Positions 14,502 to 22,844 of a DNA stretch of 37,701 bases are shown piece by piece. Source of the DNA: Archaeoglobus_B sp964471215 (GTDB lineage: Archaea > Halobacteriota > Archaeoglobi > Archaeoglobales > Archaeoglobaceae); the NCBI GenBank assembly GCA_964471215.1, contig CAYYFC010000014.1, forward strand, positions 1 to 37,701, in the 5' to 3' direction. The translations under genes were made by a program, and so were the position numbers. The notes beneath the pieces are model-generated. The model worked only from the letters and a program-made list of their open reading frames with translations. It was not told the DNA's origin and did no database searches. The first letter of the stretch is position 1. The number at the start of each line of letters is the position of its first letter.

Positions 14502-15697
14502 ATGTTGCCCAAACCCCTTACAAGATATATGGCGATTATTCCAGATAAAAGCGTGGCGAATATGTTCACGCCAGCGTTGTTCAAATAACCCCTTCTTTCG
14601 GCAGTAGCACCCAGAAAACTATCTATATGTACCCCCAGAAATCCGCATAAAAAGGACACGAGCAGTCCATTTAGATCTACAAGTCTGAATAGAAATGCAA
14701 CAGATGAAACTATTAGACATCCGACAAGAGCCGAAAATTCTCCTATGGCTGATATTCCACCGCTTGTTCCGACCGGAACTCTTTTTAGACTCGTGATCAG
14801 ATATGCCCTGTCAGATGTCATACCTATTTCACTGGCCATAGTGTCTCCAAGCGCAGTAGCAATCGATGAGATAAATGCGATGACGAAAAGCTGATCCCTG
14901 AACACTCCGTAGTTCATTATAAAGAATAAGGCTGGAAGACTGTTGCTGAAAACGTTTATGAAACCTCTTGCACCGCCAGCCCTTTCAGCAACACCTCTTT
15001 CAAGCTTAAGGGAATACTTGTATCTTGTGGCTGCAGATCCAAGCACGTAAAATATCAGGACTATCAGAAAAAACCTTATGTCCGAGAAAACCAATATCAT
15101 CGTACCTATAAACGTCGCGCTTAGCAGACCGGTTTCATCCGCTATCCTTACCTTTAATGCGAGGATGCTTAGTATGAATGCTATTGTAAAAGCGAACATG
15201 AGATCTACTAGCCTTATGTCTATAGCGTACATGTTGAGAATTACAAGAAGCGTGGATGTTGAAAGTATCAAAACGAGATTCTTATCCCTTACGTTTACAG
15301 ATTCTATTAAAGATGACGTTAAACCCGTCATGATAGATAAAAAGGCTATGTAGCTTATGCTCCAGGAAAAGTGGCCGGATATAACGAGGTAGTAGTATAT
15401 ATAGGTAAAAGTCAATGCAGAATATATGGCTATGTTGAGCAGGGGAGATCTCCTTGCAAAAACGCTACCCATAACTATAAATATAGCAGTTGAAACGAGA
15501 ATCTTTGGAAGTCCGATGTTTGTGAATAGAAGTATGGATATTATCAGTACAGCTATCTTAATATCCCTTTCAATCACGTAAAGAATTATGAGAAAAGGTA
15601 TGAGGATTGGAATTAGCAGATTTACATCTATGACAGGTGATATGAGCATTAAAAGTGAAATGGGGATTATACCCGATAGCAGTTCGGATATCCTCAT
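14498..15697 (-). CDS. DUF92 family integral membrane protein (VTE6/TMEM19-like, predicted prenyl-phosphate kinase)
   Basis: 399 residues, strongly hydrophobic, with about 10 membrane spans. The DUF92 (TIGR00297) motifs lie in the C-terminal half: RGFINVFSNSLPAL, TALGDTMASEIG, PVGTSGGISAIGEF, HIDSFLGATAERRG and LNNAGVN. The plant homologue VTE6 phosphorylates phytyl phosphate to the diphosphate. A polyprenyl- or archaeol-related phosphate kinase role in this archaeon is therefore an inference. The start ATG at 15697 is preceded by AAGGAG at good spacing. Its neighbours, a TnpB relic and a macro-domain protein, give no functional context. Confidence 0.85.
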   Translation of the reverse strand: MRISELLSGIIPISLLMLISPVIDVNLLIPILIPFLIILYVIERDIKIAVLIISILLFTNIGLPKILVSTAIFIVMGSVFARRSPLLNIAIYSALTFTYIYYYLVISGHFSWSISYIAFLSIMTGLTSSLIESVNVRDKNLVLILSTSTLLVILNMYAIDIRLVDLMFAFTIAFILSILALKVRIADETGLLSATFIGTMILVFSDIRFFLIVLIFYVLGSAATRYKYSLKLERGVAERAGGARGFINVFSNSLPALFFIMNYGVFRDQLFVIAFISSIATALGDTMASEIGMTSDRAYLITSLKRVPVGTSGGISAIGEFSALVGCLIVSSVAFLFRLVDLNGLLVSFLCGFLGVHIDSFLGATAERRGYLNNAGVNIFATLLSGIIAIYLVRGLGNM

Positions 15698-15972
15698 AGA
15701 ACTCCTTAATGGTTAAATCATTAATATGTCTTTTGATAGAGCTCACAGGATCTGAGGAAGGTTTAACCGCTACAGGAGCCTGTACGAGCGTAAATTCTTT
15801 CTTTAAAAATACATCGGGCTAAAACTCCTTCTGGAGTATTATCTATGTATTTGAGCTTAGTTAAAAAATGCAGAGCCACAATCCTCAGTAGCTTAAGATT
15901 CTTAACGGTAATGGATAATTCGCGATAAACTCCAAATACCGTCCGATCACCGACTCCCCGAAATTCGAACCG
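15698..15972. other. Intergenic region, possible relic coding sequence on the minus strand
   Basis: The 5' flank of the DUF92 gene. On the minus strand a start-less frame from about 15810 towards 15698 reads FLKKEFTLVQAPVAVKPSSD and then PVSSIKRHIND, which looks coding-like but lacks an upstream ATG/GTG/TTG and runs out of frame into the DUF92 gene. A short palindrome ACTCC-TTCT-GGAGT lies near 15830. I see no RNA gene. Confidence 0.3.
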
Positions 15973-16551
15973 TTACAGCGTAAATACCTTTAAAGCTGAA
16001 TTTGCGGATTTTTCATCGTATACGACAAGAGAAACAACGTTAACTTTTTTAGCGGATTTTGCAAAGTCCCTGACAACTTCCAGAAATGTCTTTACGACCT
16101 CTTCAAATGGACATCCATATATACCAGCGCTTATTGTCGGAAATGCTATTGAATTAATTCCCAGTTCTTCAGCCTTTTTTAGAGGAGCCATTATAGCTCT
16201 TCTCAGCTTTTCCTTGAGATCTTCATTCCACTCTCCATGGCAGATTGGGCCGACGGTATGGATCACGTACCTTATCCCCGCTGCTTCGAGATTAAAAGAA
16301 GGCGTAACTACGACCTCTCCGTGCTCTATGTATTCCCTCCCTATCTGTTTTTTCATCTCATCCTTGCATATCCTTATGTAACTTTCAACTTCTTCCATGC
16401 ATGCCTTGGCTATTGCGAGTGCAACACCTCCTCTATGCTCGAGGTATTTGTTTGCAGCATTTACAATTGCATCGGCCCTGTACTTCGTGATATCGCCTCT
16501 TACGAGTTTCAATCTCAATCCGTTCAATTTTATATCCTTTAGTGTCTCCAT
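15973..16551 (-). CDS. Macro domain protein (ADP-ribose-binding, predicted deacylase/phosphatase)
   Basis: 192 residues, a single macro domain. The ligand-binding motifs are clear: DAIVNAANKYLEHRGGVA (residues 26-43) and, towards the C-terminus, SIAFPTISAGIYGCPFEEV. Family members bind or hydrolyse ADP-ribose derivatives such as ADP-ribose 1''-phosphate or O-acetyl-ADP-ribose. It stands alone on the minus strand with unrelated neighbours, so the physiological substrate cannot be inferred from context. Confidence 0.92.
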   Translation of the reverse strand: METLKDIKLNGLRLKLVRGDITKYRADAIVNAANKYLEHRGGVALAIAKACMEEVESYIRICKDEMKKQIGREYIEHGEVVVTPSFNLEAAGIRYVIHTVGPICHGEWNEDLKEKLRRAIMAPLKKAEELGINSIAFPTISAGIYGCPFEEVVKTFLEVVRDFAKSAKKVNVVSLVVYDEKSANSALKVFTL

Positions 16552-16747
16552 CCACTAATTCCATCGTATTTCGTTTTAAAGAATTTTTCGAAACCGCTTG
16601 AGATCGATCAAAAACGTGTTATACCAAAAAGTTCCAATTTCAGGCTAGTAAAAGCCGAGAATTCAGTTAGGTTTCATCTAATTGAAGAGCTCAAAGATAT
16701 ATGCTTTGACTGAAATCCCCTTTACGTTCCCATTGCTTGCACCGATT
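16552..16747. other. Intergenic region downstream of tRNA-Ser, nothing recognised
   Basis: This non-coding stretch of about 200 bp upstream of the macro-domain gene contains an AT-rich patch that could hold that gene's promoter. No RNA gene, repeat or small coding sequence was recognised. Confidence 0.4.
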
Positions 16748-16772
16748 CTAAAAATGCGATAAGTATTTTTAG
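16748..16772 (-). terminator. Hairpin directly downstream of tRNA-Ser
   Basis: An 8-bp perfect inverted repeat CTAAAAAT ... ATTTTTAG with a 9-nt loop starts at the first base after the discriminator of the tRNA. Read on the minus strand it ends in a T5 run, the usual archaeal termination signal. Its position fits a tRNA 3' trailer that RNase Z would remove. Confidence 0.5.
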
Positions 16773-16855
16773 CGCCGGGGCGGGGATTCGAACCCCGGAG
16801 CCCCAAAGGGGCACGGGCTCTCCAGGCCCGCGCAGTGCCACTCTGCAACCCCGGC
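16773..16855 (-). tRNA. tRNA-Ser(GGA)
   Basis: On the minus strand the 7-bp acceptor GCCGGGG pairs with CCCCGGC and the discriminator base is G, as expected for serine. The anticodon stem CGGGC/GCCCG encloses loop CTGGAGA with anticodon GGA. A long variable arm (TGCCCCTTTGGGGCT) and the T-arm CGGGGTTCGAATCCCCG complete a class II tRNA. There is no intron and CCA is not encoded. Confidence 0.97.
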
Positions 16856-16876
16856 CCAATCTATTTTACATACGAA

Positions 16877-16890
16877 CTTTTTTTAAAGCT
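16877..16890 (-). promoter_or_regulatory. TATA box of tRNA-Ser
   Basis: AGCTTTAAAAAAAG on the minus strand is centred about 27 bp upstream of the first tRNA base at 16855. Confidence 0.55.
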
Positions 16891-16912
16891 TTGTGTTGTA
16901 AAGTTCAAAAAT

Positions 16913-16970
16913 GTTTTATAAAAGAGAAAGTGTTAAAAAATCAAGATCAAATCGAATTTAAAAAGGTGAA
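16913..16970 (+). promoter_or_regulatory. Promoter and ribosome binding site of hemA
   Basis: GTTTTATAAAAG (16913-16924) is a TATA box. AAGGTGAA (16963-16970) is a Shine-Dalgarno sequence 3 nt before the ATG at 16974, implying a leader of roughly 30 nt. Confidence 0.55.
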
Positions 16971-16973
16971 ACC

Positions 16974-18275
16974 ATGGAGATATCGTGCCTGGTAGTTTCT
17001 CACAAAAAAGCATCGATTAAGGAGATTGAAAAGGCCTGGCACGGTAACTGTTGCTTAATTATCAATCGTGTGTTGTCAAATAGGGATGTTAGGGAATGCG
17101 CTCTTCTCTTCACATGTAACCGTGTAGAGGTCTACGTGGTCGGTTACAACACTGAAGAATTCTTAAAGAGATTTGCGAAGGAAATGAGAGTTTCTGACAG
17201 GATTATAGAAATATATAAAGACGAGAACTGCCTCTATCATCTTCTAAGGGTTGCATCTGGTCTTGAATCGATGATAGTCGGTGAAGATCAGATACTAGGT
17301 CAGGTAAGGGATTTTTACAACATATGTAAGCGTTGTGGCGGAATTAAGGATGTTTTGGATGTCGTATTCAGAAAAGCTATTCATGTTGGTGTCAAGGTCA
17401 GAAACCTCACGAATATAAACAAGGGATCAGTTTCAATAGCTTCGGCTGCAGTTGAACTTATAAGGAGAACGCATGGACTTGATGGAAAGAGCGTTTTAAT
17501 AATTGGCGCAGGTGACATGGGCTCGCTCGTTGCCAGATCTCTCAAATCGAGGGCAAAGATATTCATAGCCAACAGGACTTTTGAAAGAGGAGAAAGGCTT
17601 GCAAAAGATGTTGGAGGAAAGGCCGTTAGATTTGAGGATATAGAGAAGTACATGGCTGAGTGCGACATTGTTATATCCACGACATCCGCACCCTACTGCA
17701 TAATAACCAAGGACATGGTGGAAAGGGTCATGAGGATTAGGAACAAGCCCATTTTAATAGTCGATATAGCCTTGCCCAGAGATGTCGAGGAGAGCGTTAA
17801 GGACGTTAAAGGTGTCGATCTGTTCACAATTGACGATTTAAGATCTATCAGCGAGGAAAATCTCAGAAAAAGGATTAAAGAGGTAAAAAAGGCGGAAAAG
17901 ATAGTTAAGGAGGAACTTGAGCACCTTAAGAAAATGCTGAAGGAGCTTAACGCCAGAGAAGCTATAAGCGTGATGTATAAGAGGGCAGAGGAGATAAAGA
18001 GAGTTGAAATAAGAGAGCTGTACAACAAACTTCATTCCAGATATGGAATTGGATGCGACGTGATACCGATACTCGAGGACTTCCTTAACTCCTTCATCAA
18101 GAAGTATTTAAGTCTGCCAACGCAGAGGCTTAAGGAGTTTGCAAGGGATGGAAACTTTGAAATTTTGAGGACAGTAGACTACCTATTCGGGGGTGACGAG
18201 CTTGTTTCCAAGGTTGAGAATGAGAAGGTTGAGAAAGGATCATATACGATTTCTGTTCAGAGAGACGAGGGTTAG
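16974..18275 (+). CDS. hemA: Glutamyl-tRNA reductase
   Basis: 433 residues. The catalytic cysteine is C48 in LLFTCNRVEVYV; VASGLESMIVGEDQILGQV is the family's N-domain hallmark. The NADPH-binding loop is GAGDMGSLVA near residue 181, followed by a long spinal helix and C-terminal dimerisation domain. It reduces glutamyl-tRNA to glutamate-1-semialdehyde, the first step of tetrapyrrole synthesis. hemB follows immediately and overlaps the last 74 bp in another frame, so the tail after about residue 410 is overprinted with the hemB start. HemL, HemC and sirohaem genes are not in the window. Confidence 0.96.
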   Translation: MEISCLVVSHKKASIKEIEKAWHGNCCLIINRVLSNRDVRECALLFTCNRVEVYVVGYNTEEFLKRFAKEMRVSDRIIEIYKDENCLYHLLRVASGLESMIVGEDQILGQVRDFYNICKRCGGIKDVLDVVFRKAIHVGVKVRNLTNINKGSVSIASAAVELIRRTHGLDGKSVLIIGAGDMGSLVARSLKSRAKIFIANRTFERGERLAKDVGGKAVRFEDIEKYMAECDIVISTTSAPYCIITKDMVERVMRIRNKPILIVDIALPRDVEESVKDVKGVDLFTIDDLRSISEENLRKRIKEVKKAEKIVKEELEHLKKMLKELNAREAISVMYKRAEEIKRVEIRELYNKLHSRYGIGCDVIPILEDFLNSFIKKYLSLPTQRLKEFARDGNFEILRTVDYLFGGDELVSKVENEKVEKGSYTISVQRDEG

Positions 18276-19185
18276 TGTAGATGATTTAATAGTCCCCGTT
18301 TTTATAGATGAAAATATAAAGGAGCCTTTGAGTATATCCTCAATGCCAGGATATTACAGATTGCCCTTAGACGGTGTTTTGAAGGAGATAGAATCCTGTA
18401 TCGAATTGGGGCTTAGGGCGTTCATACTCTTCGGAATACCATCGCACAAGGATGAGATCGGGAGTTCGGCCTATTCCAAAAAAGGTGTTGTCCAGAGATC
18501 TGTGAGTCTTATAAAGAGGGAGTTTCCAGATGCCGTTGTCGTAACAGATGTATGCCTATGCCAGTACACAACGCACGGACACTGCGGAATTGTTAAAGAT
18601 GGAAGGATTTTAAACGATGAGACACTTTCGATCCTTGCAAAAATAGCCGTAAGCCATGCAGAGGCGGGAGCGGACATAGTTGCGCCTTCTGCTATGATGG
18701 ATGGAATGGTCGGGGCCATAAGGGAAGCTCTGGACAGGAATGGATTCGAAGAAGTCGCGATAATGAGCTATTCAGCAAAATACGCATCAAGCTTTTATTC
18801 ACCCTTCAGAGAAGCTGCAGACAGTGCATACAAGTTCGGTGATCGAAAAACATATCAGATGGATTTTCACAACAGTGAAGAAGCCTTAAGAGAAGTAGAA
18901 CTCGATTTGAAGGAGGGAGCAGATATAGTCATGGTCAAACCCGCTCTGTCATATCTGGACATTTTGAGAATGATCAAGGACAAGTTTAAAGTTCCCACTG
19001 CAGCATATAACGTGAGCGGGGAGTATTCAATGGTCAAGGCAAGTGCAATTATGGGATGGCTCGACGAGAGGTCAATAGTTTATGAAATACTGACATCTAT
19101 AAAGAGGGCTGGTGCGGATTTGATAATCACGTATCACGCAAAGGATTTTGCGAGATGGATCAAGGAGGGTTTCAGGTTTGTTTAA
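18202..19185 (+). CDS. hemB: Delta-aminolevulinic acid dehydratase (porphobilinogen synthase)
   Basis: 327 residues with a TIM-barrel ALAD pattern. The zinc-binding cysteines C118, C120 and C128 sit in TDVCLCQYTTHGHCG. The Schiff-base lysines are K193 (MSYSAKYAS) and K246 (DIVMVKPAL). It condenses two aminolevulinate molecules to porphobilinogen. I chose the TTG at 18202 because GGGGGTGA (18189-18196) lies 5 nt upstream and it yields the canonical start MFPRLRMRRLR. The GTG at 18193 would put the ribosome binding site inside the gene. It is coupled to hemA through a 74-bp overlap. Confidence 0.95.
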   Translation: MFPRLRMRRLRKDHIRFLFRETRVSVDDLIVPVFIDENIKEPLSISSMPGYYRLPLDGVLKEIESCIELGLRAFILFGIPSHKDEIGSSAYSKKGVVQRSVSLIKREFPDAVVVTDVCLCQYTTHGHCGIVKDGRILNDETLSILAKIAVSHAEAGADIVAPSAMMDGMVGAIREALDRNGFEEVAIMSYSAKYASSFYSPFREAADSAYKFGDRKTYQMDFHNSEEALREVELDLKEGADIVMVKPALSYLDILRMIKDKFKVPTAAYNVSGEYSMVKASAIMGWLDERSIVYEILTSIKRAGADLIITYHAKDFARWIKEGFRFV

Positions 19186-19228
19186 TTTAGCGGATTGACA
19201 AAACTTAAAATTCGCCGAACTACTCTTT

Positions 19229-20356
19229 ATGATGAGACCCGCTAGCAGGATTTCAGACGTCTCCCATTCAACGATAAGAAGGATGTTTGAGCTTGTCGAA
19301 AGGGCAAGAAAGAACGGTTTGGATCTCATAAATCTTTCAATAGGAGAGCCAGATTTCGATACAAGCGAAGAAATAGTTGAGAGGGCCTATAGGTACATGA
19401 AGGAAGGTTACACGCACTACACTTCAAATCTAGGACTTCCAGAGCTCAGAAGCGCAGTTGCTGAGAGATACGGCGTTTCACCGGAAAACGTCATGATAAC
19501 AACAGGGGGAAGCGAGGCTCTTATAAATGCAAGTCTCTCGTTTATAGAGGAGGGAAGTAAGGTTGTAATTCCTTCCCCGAACTTCTTATCTTATTTCACC
19601 TATTCAAAAATCTGCAAGGCAAGAACTGTTCAAATCAGAACACATGAGAACTATTTCATCCTAAATCCAGATGAGTTAAACGAGGTAATGGACAGGGATG
19701 TTTCCATGATATTTCTAAACTATCCGAACAATCCGACAGGTGCTGTGATGGATAGAAGGGATCTTGAGGAGATAGTTGAGATAGCAAGGGATTACGATGC
19801 AATAGTGCTTAGCGATGAGATATACGATCAGATATACTTCGATAAAAAACCCCACAGCTTAGCCGGATACGAAAACGTAATAGTCGTTAACGGTTTTTCA
19901 AAGTCCCTTGCAATGACCGGATGGCGTATAGGATTTGTAATAGCCGATAAGAAAATGCTCGAGGAGATGCTGAAGGTTCATCAGGTCAACGGTGTTTGCG
20001 CTCCTGCATTCGCACAGAAGGCAGTTGCAGATGTTCTCATAAACGGTATCGCCGATAAGATAGTGAAGGAAATGGTTAAGGAGTTTAGAAGACGTAGAGA
20101 TCTTGTATATTCGAGATTAAAAAGGCTTTTTAGGGTTGTGAAACCAGAAGGTGCATTTTACATCTTTCCGGAAGTCGGAATGGACTGCGATTTATTCTGT
20201 GAGGAACTTCTATTGAGTAAAGGTGTCTCGGTCGTTCCAGGAAGGGCTTTTGGTAGATGGAACGATAGATACGTGAGGATATCCTTTGCAAATTCGATAG
20301 AGAATTTGGAGGAGGCCCTGAGGAGGATTGAGGAATTTGTCGGAGATAAGCGTTAG
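19229..20356 (+). CDS. Class I/II PLP aminotransferase (aspartate aminotransferase-like)
   Basis: 375 residues of fold type I. Motifs: LSIGEPDFDT, the NYPNNPTG loop near residue 164-171, SDEIYDQIYF, and the PLP lysine K225 in NGFSKSLAMTGWR. The C-terminus has the RISFANS substrate-binding arginine. It fits the archaeal aspartate/aromatic aminotransferase group; the amino acid preference is not certain. It starts 43 bp after hemB with a weak TTAAAA box about 22 bp upstream of the ATG, so it may be leaderless or part of the hem operon. The GNAT gene overlaps its end by 20 bp. Confidence 0.92.
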   Translation: MMRPASRISDVSHSTIRRMFELVERARKNGLDLINLSIGEPDFDTSEEIVERAYRYMKEGYTHYTSNLGLPELRSAVAERYGVSPENVMITTGGSEALINASLSFIEEGSKVVIPSPNFLSYFTYSKICKARTVQIRTHENYFILNPDELNEVMDRDVSMIFLNYPNNPTGAVMDRRDLEEIVEIARDYDAIVLSDEIYDQIYFDKKPHSLAGYENVIVVNGFSKSLAMTGWRIGFVIADKKMLEEMLKVHQVNGVCAPAFAQKAVADVLINGIADKIVKEMVKEFRRRRDLVYSRLKRLFRVVKPEGAFYIFPEVGMDCDLFCEELLLSKGVSVVPGRAFGRWNDRYVRISFANSIENLEEALRRIEEFVGDKR

Positions 20357-20924
20357 GGAAATGAGGAGAGAAGATGTAAAGGAATTTGTTAAACTCCTGT
20401 TTTTATGCTTTGATGAACTAAACACACTATTCAAGGATGTTTATATGGCCAGGGAAATATTCGAAAAGTACTACTCATCCCTCGAAAACTACAGCGGAAT
20501 AATCGTTGCAACCCTGAAGGAAAGGGTAGTAGGATTTGCCGAGCTCGTAACAAGAGAGATAAAAAGAAAGGGTTTTACCTTTAGGGATTTTCTCGTATTC
20601 GGATTCATCGACGGTCTGAAGTACAGATTACTGCTTTCTTTTTTCGACAGAAAGCCGAAGAAGGATGAAGTGTACATAAGGTATCTGTGCATAAATCCCA
20701 GGTTAAACGTCTTCGAAATCGGTAAGAGGCTTTTTGAGAAAATATTCGAATTCGCATCGAAAAACGGGAAGAAGAGGGTAAATATCTGGATACCAGTTGA
20801 AAGCGATTTCGTCGATCTGCTCATGGAAGCAGGTTTTAAGGTTAAGAGAATAGTTGAGAGCCGTTTTACCGAGAAACACCTTGGTAGGAGATACTACTAC
20901 TTTCTTGAATACAATCTAAACTAG
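20337..20924 (+). CDS. GNAT-family N-acetyltransferase
   Basis: About 195 residues. The start region SEISVREMRREDVKEFVKLL is typical of GNAT beta1-alpha1. GIIVATLKERVVGFAELV forms the central strands. The acetyl-CoA pyrophosphate loop is degenerate (RLNVFEIGKRLFEKIF, in place of R/Q-x2-G-x-G/A). The protein's substrate is unknown. The start is probably the TTG at 20337, with GGAGG 10 nt upstream; the TTG at 20328 is too close to that site. It overlaps the aminotransferase gene by 20 bp and the convergent radical SAM gene by 4 bp. Confidence 0.75.
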   Translation: MSEISVREMRREDVKEFVKLLFLCFDELNTLFKDVYMAREIFEKYYSSLENYSGIIVATLKERVVGFAELVTREIKRKGFTFRDFLVFGFIDGLKYRLLLSFFDRKPKKDEVYIRYLCINPRLNVFEIGKRLFEKIFEFASKNGKKRVNIWIPVESDFVDLLMEAGFKVKRIVESRFTEKHLGRRYYYFLEYNLN

Positions 20925-21919
20925 AAAACACCGTATATCTCCTTTCCGCATTTATAGCACCTTCCATTTTTTATCCTGTTTTCTATGACGTAGTAGTCAG
21001 ACCTCTTTATCAAAAGCTCGTTGCACCTAGGGCAGTAAGTATGTTCGTATCTGTGCCCCCTCACATTTCCTATGTATACATACTCCATCCCTTCTTTTTT
21101 TGCTATCCTTATTGCGTTTTCTATTCTCTCTAAAGGCGTCGGGGGTTTTGTGAAGAGATAAGCGGGGAAGTATCTCGTGAAGTGTATCGGTATCTCGCTT
21201 CCCAGGAACTTCAGGTGATTTTCCACAACCTCCCTAATCGTGTCTTCGTCATCGTTCACATCCGTAACTATCAGATTTACCATTTCTATATGAATTCCAA
21301 GTTCCTTAGCCTTCTTTGCACTCTTCCAGACGAATTTTGCCTTTCCTCCGCAGTACTTCTCGTAAACCTCATCGTTTCCCTTTATGTCCATGTTTATTGC
21401 ATCCAGTCCTGCTTCCTTCAAAATCTTTAAAGCCATAGGTGTCATAAATCCGTTCGAAACCATCGTATTCAGCAATCCTTTTTTCTTTGCAAGAGAAAAT
21501 AAATCGACTAGGTATTCGAAGAGTAGCGTAGGTTCGTTGAAGCTCGCACAGAGACTTATATCACCGTGGTCTATCGCCTTTTTTACAAGATACTCAGGTT
21601 TAACGGGATTAAAGTATGCAGGCGGACTTGTCTTTGAAAGATGCCAATTCTGACACCACGGACAATCGAGGTTGCACGAATAAGTTGAAAACGTTAAGCT
21701 CGTGCTTCCGGGTTTGAAGTGATAGAAAGGTTTTATCTCGATTGGCCTGCTTTCAACTGCACTCAGGTTTCCATATGTAAGCGTGTAAAGTTTTCCGTCT
21801 ATATTCAGCCTTGAATTACAGAAACCGAATTCACCATTCCCGATCTTACAGAACCTCCAGCAGAGCTGACAAACAACCTTATCCCTCAAGGATCTGTAAA
21901 GTCTCGCCTCCTTTATCAT
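20921..21919 (-). CDS. Radical SAM enzyme of the AmmeMemoRadiSam system
   Basis: 332 residues. The radical SAM motif is C82-x3-C86-x2-C89 in SCNLDCPWCQNW. An N-terminal cysteine set (C17, C20, C24, C34) and a C-terminal zinc-ribbon-like pair of CxxC motifs (CPRC, CYKC) frame it. The LCASFNEPTLLFEY and GLDAINMDIKG blocks are those of the pyruvate-formate-lyase-activating-like family that co-occurs with AMMECR1 and MEMO1 proteins. Neither partner is in the window. The substrate is unknown. It is the last gene of the long minus-strand run and overlaps trmJ by 4 bp. Confidence 0.9.
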   Translation of the reverse strand: MIKEARLYRSLRDKVVCQLCWRFCKIGNGEFGFCNSRLNIDGKLYTLTYGNLSAVESRPIEIKPFYHFKPGSTSLTFSTYSCNLDCPWCQNWHLSKTSPPAYFNPVKPEYLVKKAIDHGDISLCASFNEPTLLFEYLVDLFSLAKKKGLLNTMVSNGFMTPMALKILKEAGLDAINMDIKGNDEVYEKYCGGKAKFVWKSAKKAKELGIHIEMVNLIVTDVNDDEDTIREVVENHLKFLGSEIPIHFTRYFPAYLFTKPPTPLERIENAIRIAKKEGMEYVYIGNVRGHRYEHTYCPRCNELLIKRSDYYVIENRIKNGRCYKCGKEIYGVF

Positions 21920-22617
21920 CTCTTCAGGTTATCTACATAGGTTATAGCCTTTGTGATTATACCGTGAATAACGCTCAGCTCCCTTTTAGTTATCAGAGAT
22001 CTCGCAAGAATTCTTCTGAGCGCTATCTTCGTTCTCTTAATTCTATGTCTAGGATACCACGTTTTTATCATAAGTTTTTCAAAGTTATCCACAAGCCTTT
22101 CAATTTCGATCGCCTTTACGTATTCCTTTCCGTCCATTTTAAACCTTTCCCTGCTAAGCTCGTACAGTATTACAGCTGCAGCATGACTTACGTTCATAAC
22201 TGGATACTCGGGATTTGTCGGAATTGAAACTACCATGTGACACAATTCCAGTTCCTCTTCAAAAAGACCGTAGTCTTCCCTTCCAAACGCAATCACAACC
22301 TTTCCATTCCTATTTTTAATGAACTCTCTTAGCTCTTCCGGTGTGAATATAGGTCTTCTAACGTATCTCTCCTCTCTCTCAGTCGTGATACCTGTAGTTC
22401 CAACCAGTAGATTCGTATGATCGAGTATTTCATCGAAATCCTTTAAAATAACAGCTCTTTCGACTATATCCCTTGCATGGGCAGATGTTATAAAGGACAT
22501 CCTGTCAACCTTACAATCGTATAGGTAAAGCTCGTTAAATCCAAAATTCTTCATGACTCTAGCAATAAATCCAACGTTTTCAGGTATCTTTATTCCTACG
22601 AGAAACACGCCGATCAT
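21916..22617 (-). CDS. trmJ: tRNA 2'-O-methyltransferase TrmJ-like (SPOUT/TrmH family)
   Basis: 233 residues with a SPOUT trefoil knot. The N-terminal substrate-facing motif is VGIKIPENVGFIARVMKNFG. SAM-binding loops include AFGREDYGL and the C-terminal IPTNPEYPVMNVSHAAAVIL. A C-terminal helical extension (from about residue 165) matches TrmJ, which methylates the 2'-O of C/U32 in tRNA in archaea. It overlaps the zinc-ribbon gene and the radical SAM gene by 4 bp each. Confidence 0.9.
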   Translation of the reverse strand: MIGVFLVGIKIPENVGFIARVMKNFGFNELYLYDCKVDRMSFITSAHARDIVERAVILKDFDEILDHTNLLVGTTGITTEREERYVRRPIFTPEELREFIKNRNGKVVIAFGREDYGLFEEELELCHMVVSIPTNPEYPVMNVSHAAAVILYELSRERFKMDGKEYVKAIEIERLVDNFEKLMIKTWYPRHRIKRTKIALRRILARSLITKRELSVIHGIITKAITYVDNLKR

Positions 22618-22844
22618 ATCCTAAGTATTTCATCCACGATTTTGTTAAGCTTTTCCTTAAGCTTTTTCTCCGGAAGGCAGTTTTTACAGACTGGTATGGA
22701 TTCGTAGTATTCTTTTTTATAGATCGTTTTTCTCATGACAACCATATACCTCGTGCAGTCTATGCAGAGAGGTGATTTGCATATACTGCAGTATCTGACC
22801 TCTTCATCTTCCAGCTCCTTTCCGCAATCGGAACATCTCACCAT
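22614..22844 (-). CDS. Small zinc-ribbon protein of unknown function
   Basis: 76 residues. Two zinc knuckles are evident: CSDCGKE at the start, then CSIC-KSPLCIDC, and a final CKNC before a basic helical tail (PEKKLKEKLNKIVDEIL). The frame is open to an ATG at 22928 that would overlap the upstream gene by 4 bp, but the additional 28 residues look non-coding. A TAATATT box about 25 bp before the ATG at 22844 fits a start there. I do not recognise the family. Its place between a metallo-hydrolase and TrmJ suggests RNA- or protein-binding but proves nothing. Confidence 0.7.
   Translation of the reverse strand: MVRCSDCGKELEDEEVRYCSICKSPLCIDCTRYMVVMRKTIYKKEYYESIPVCKNCLPEKKLKEKLNKIVDEILRI

Noticed and set aside
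15950..15980. TTCGAAT sequence resembling a tRNA T-loop near the macro-domain gene's 3' end
   Set aside because: The flanking bases do not form a 5-bp T-stem and no other tRNA arms are present.
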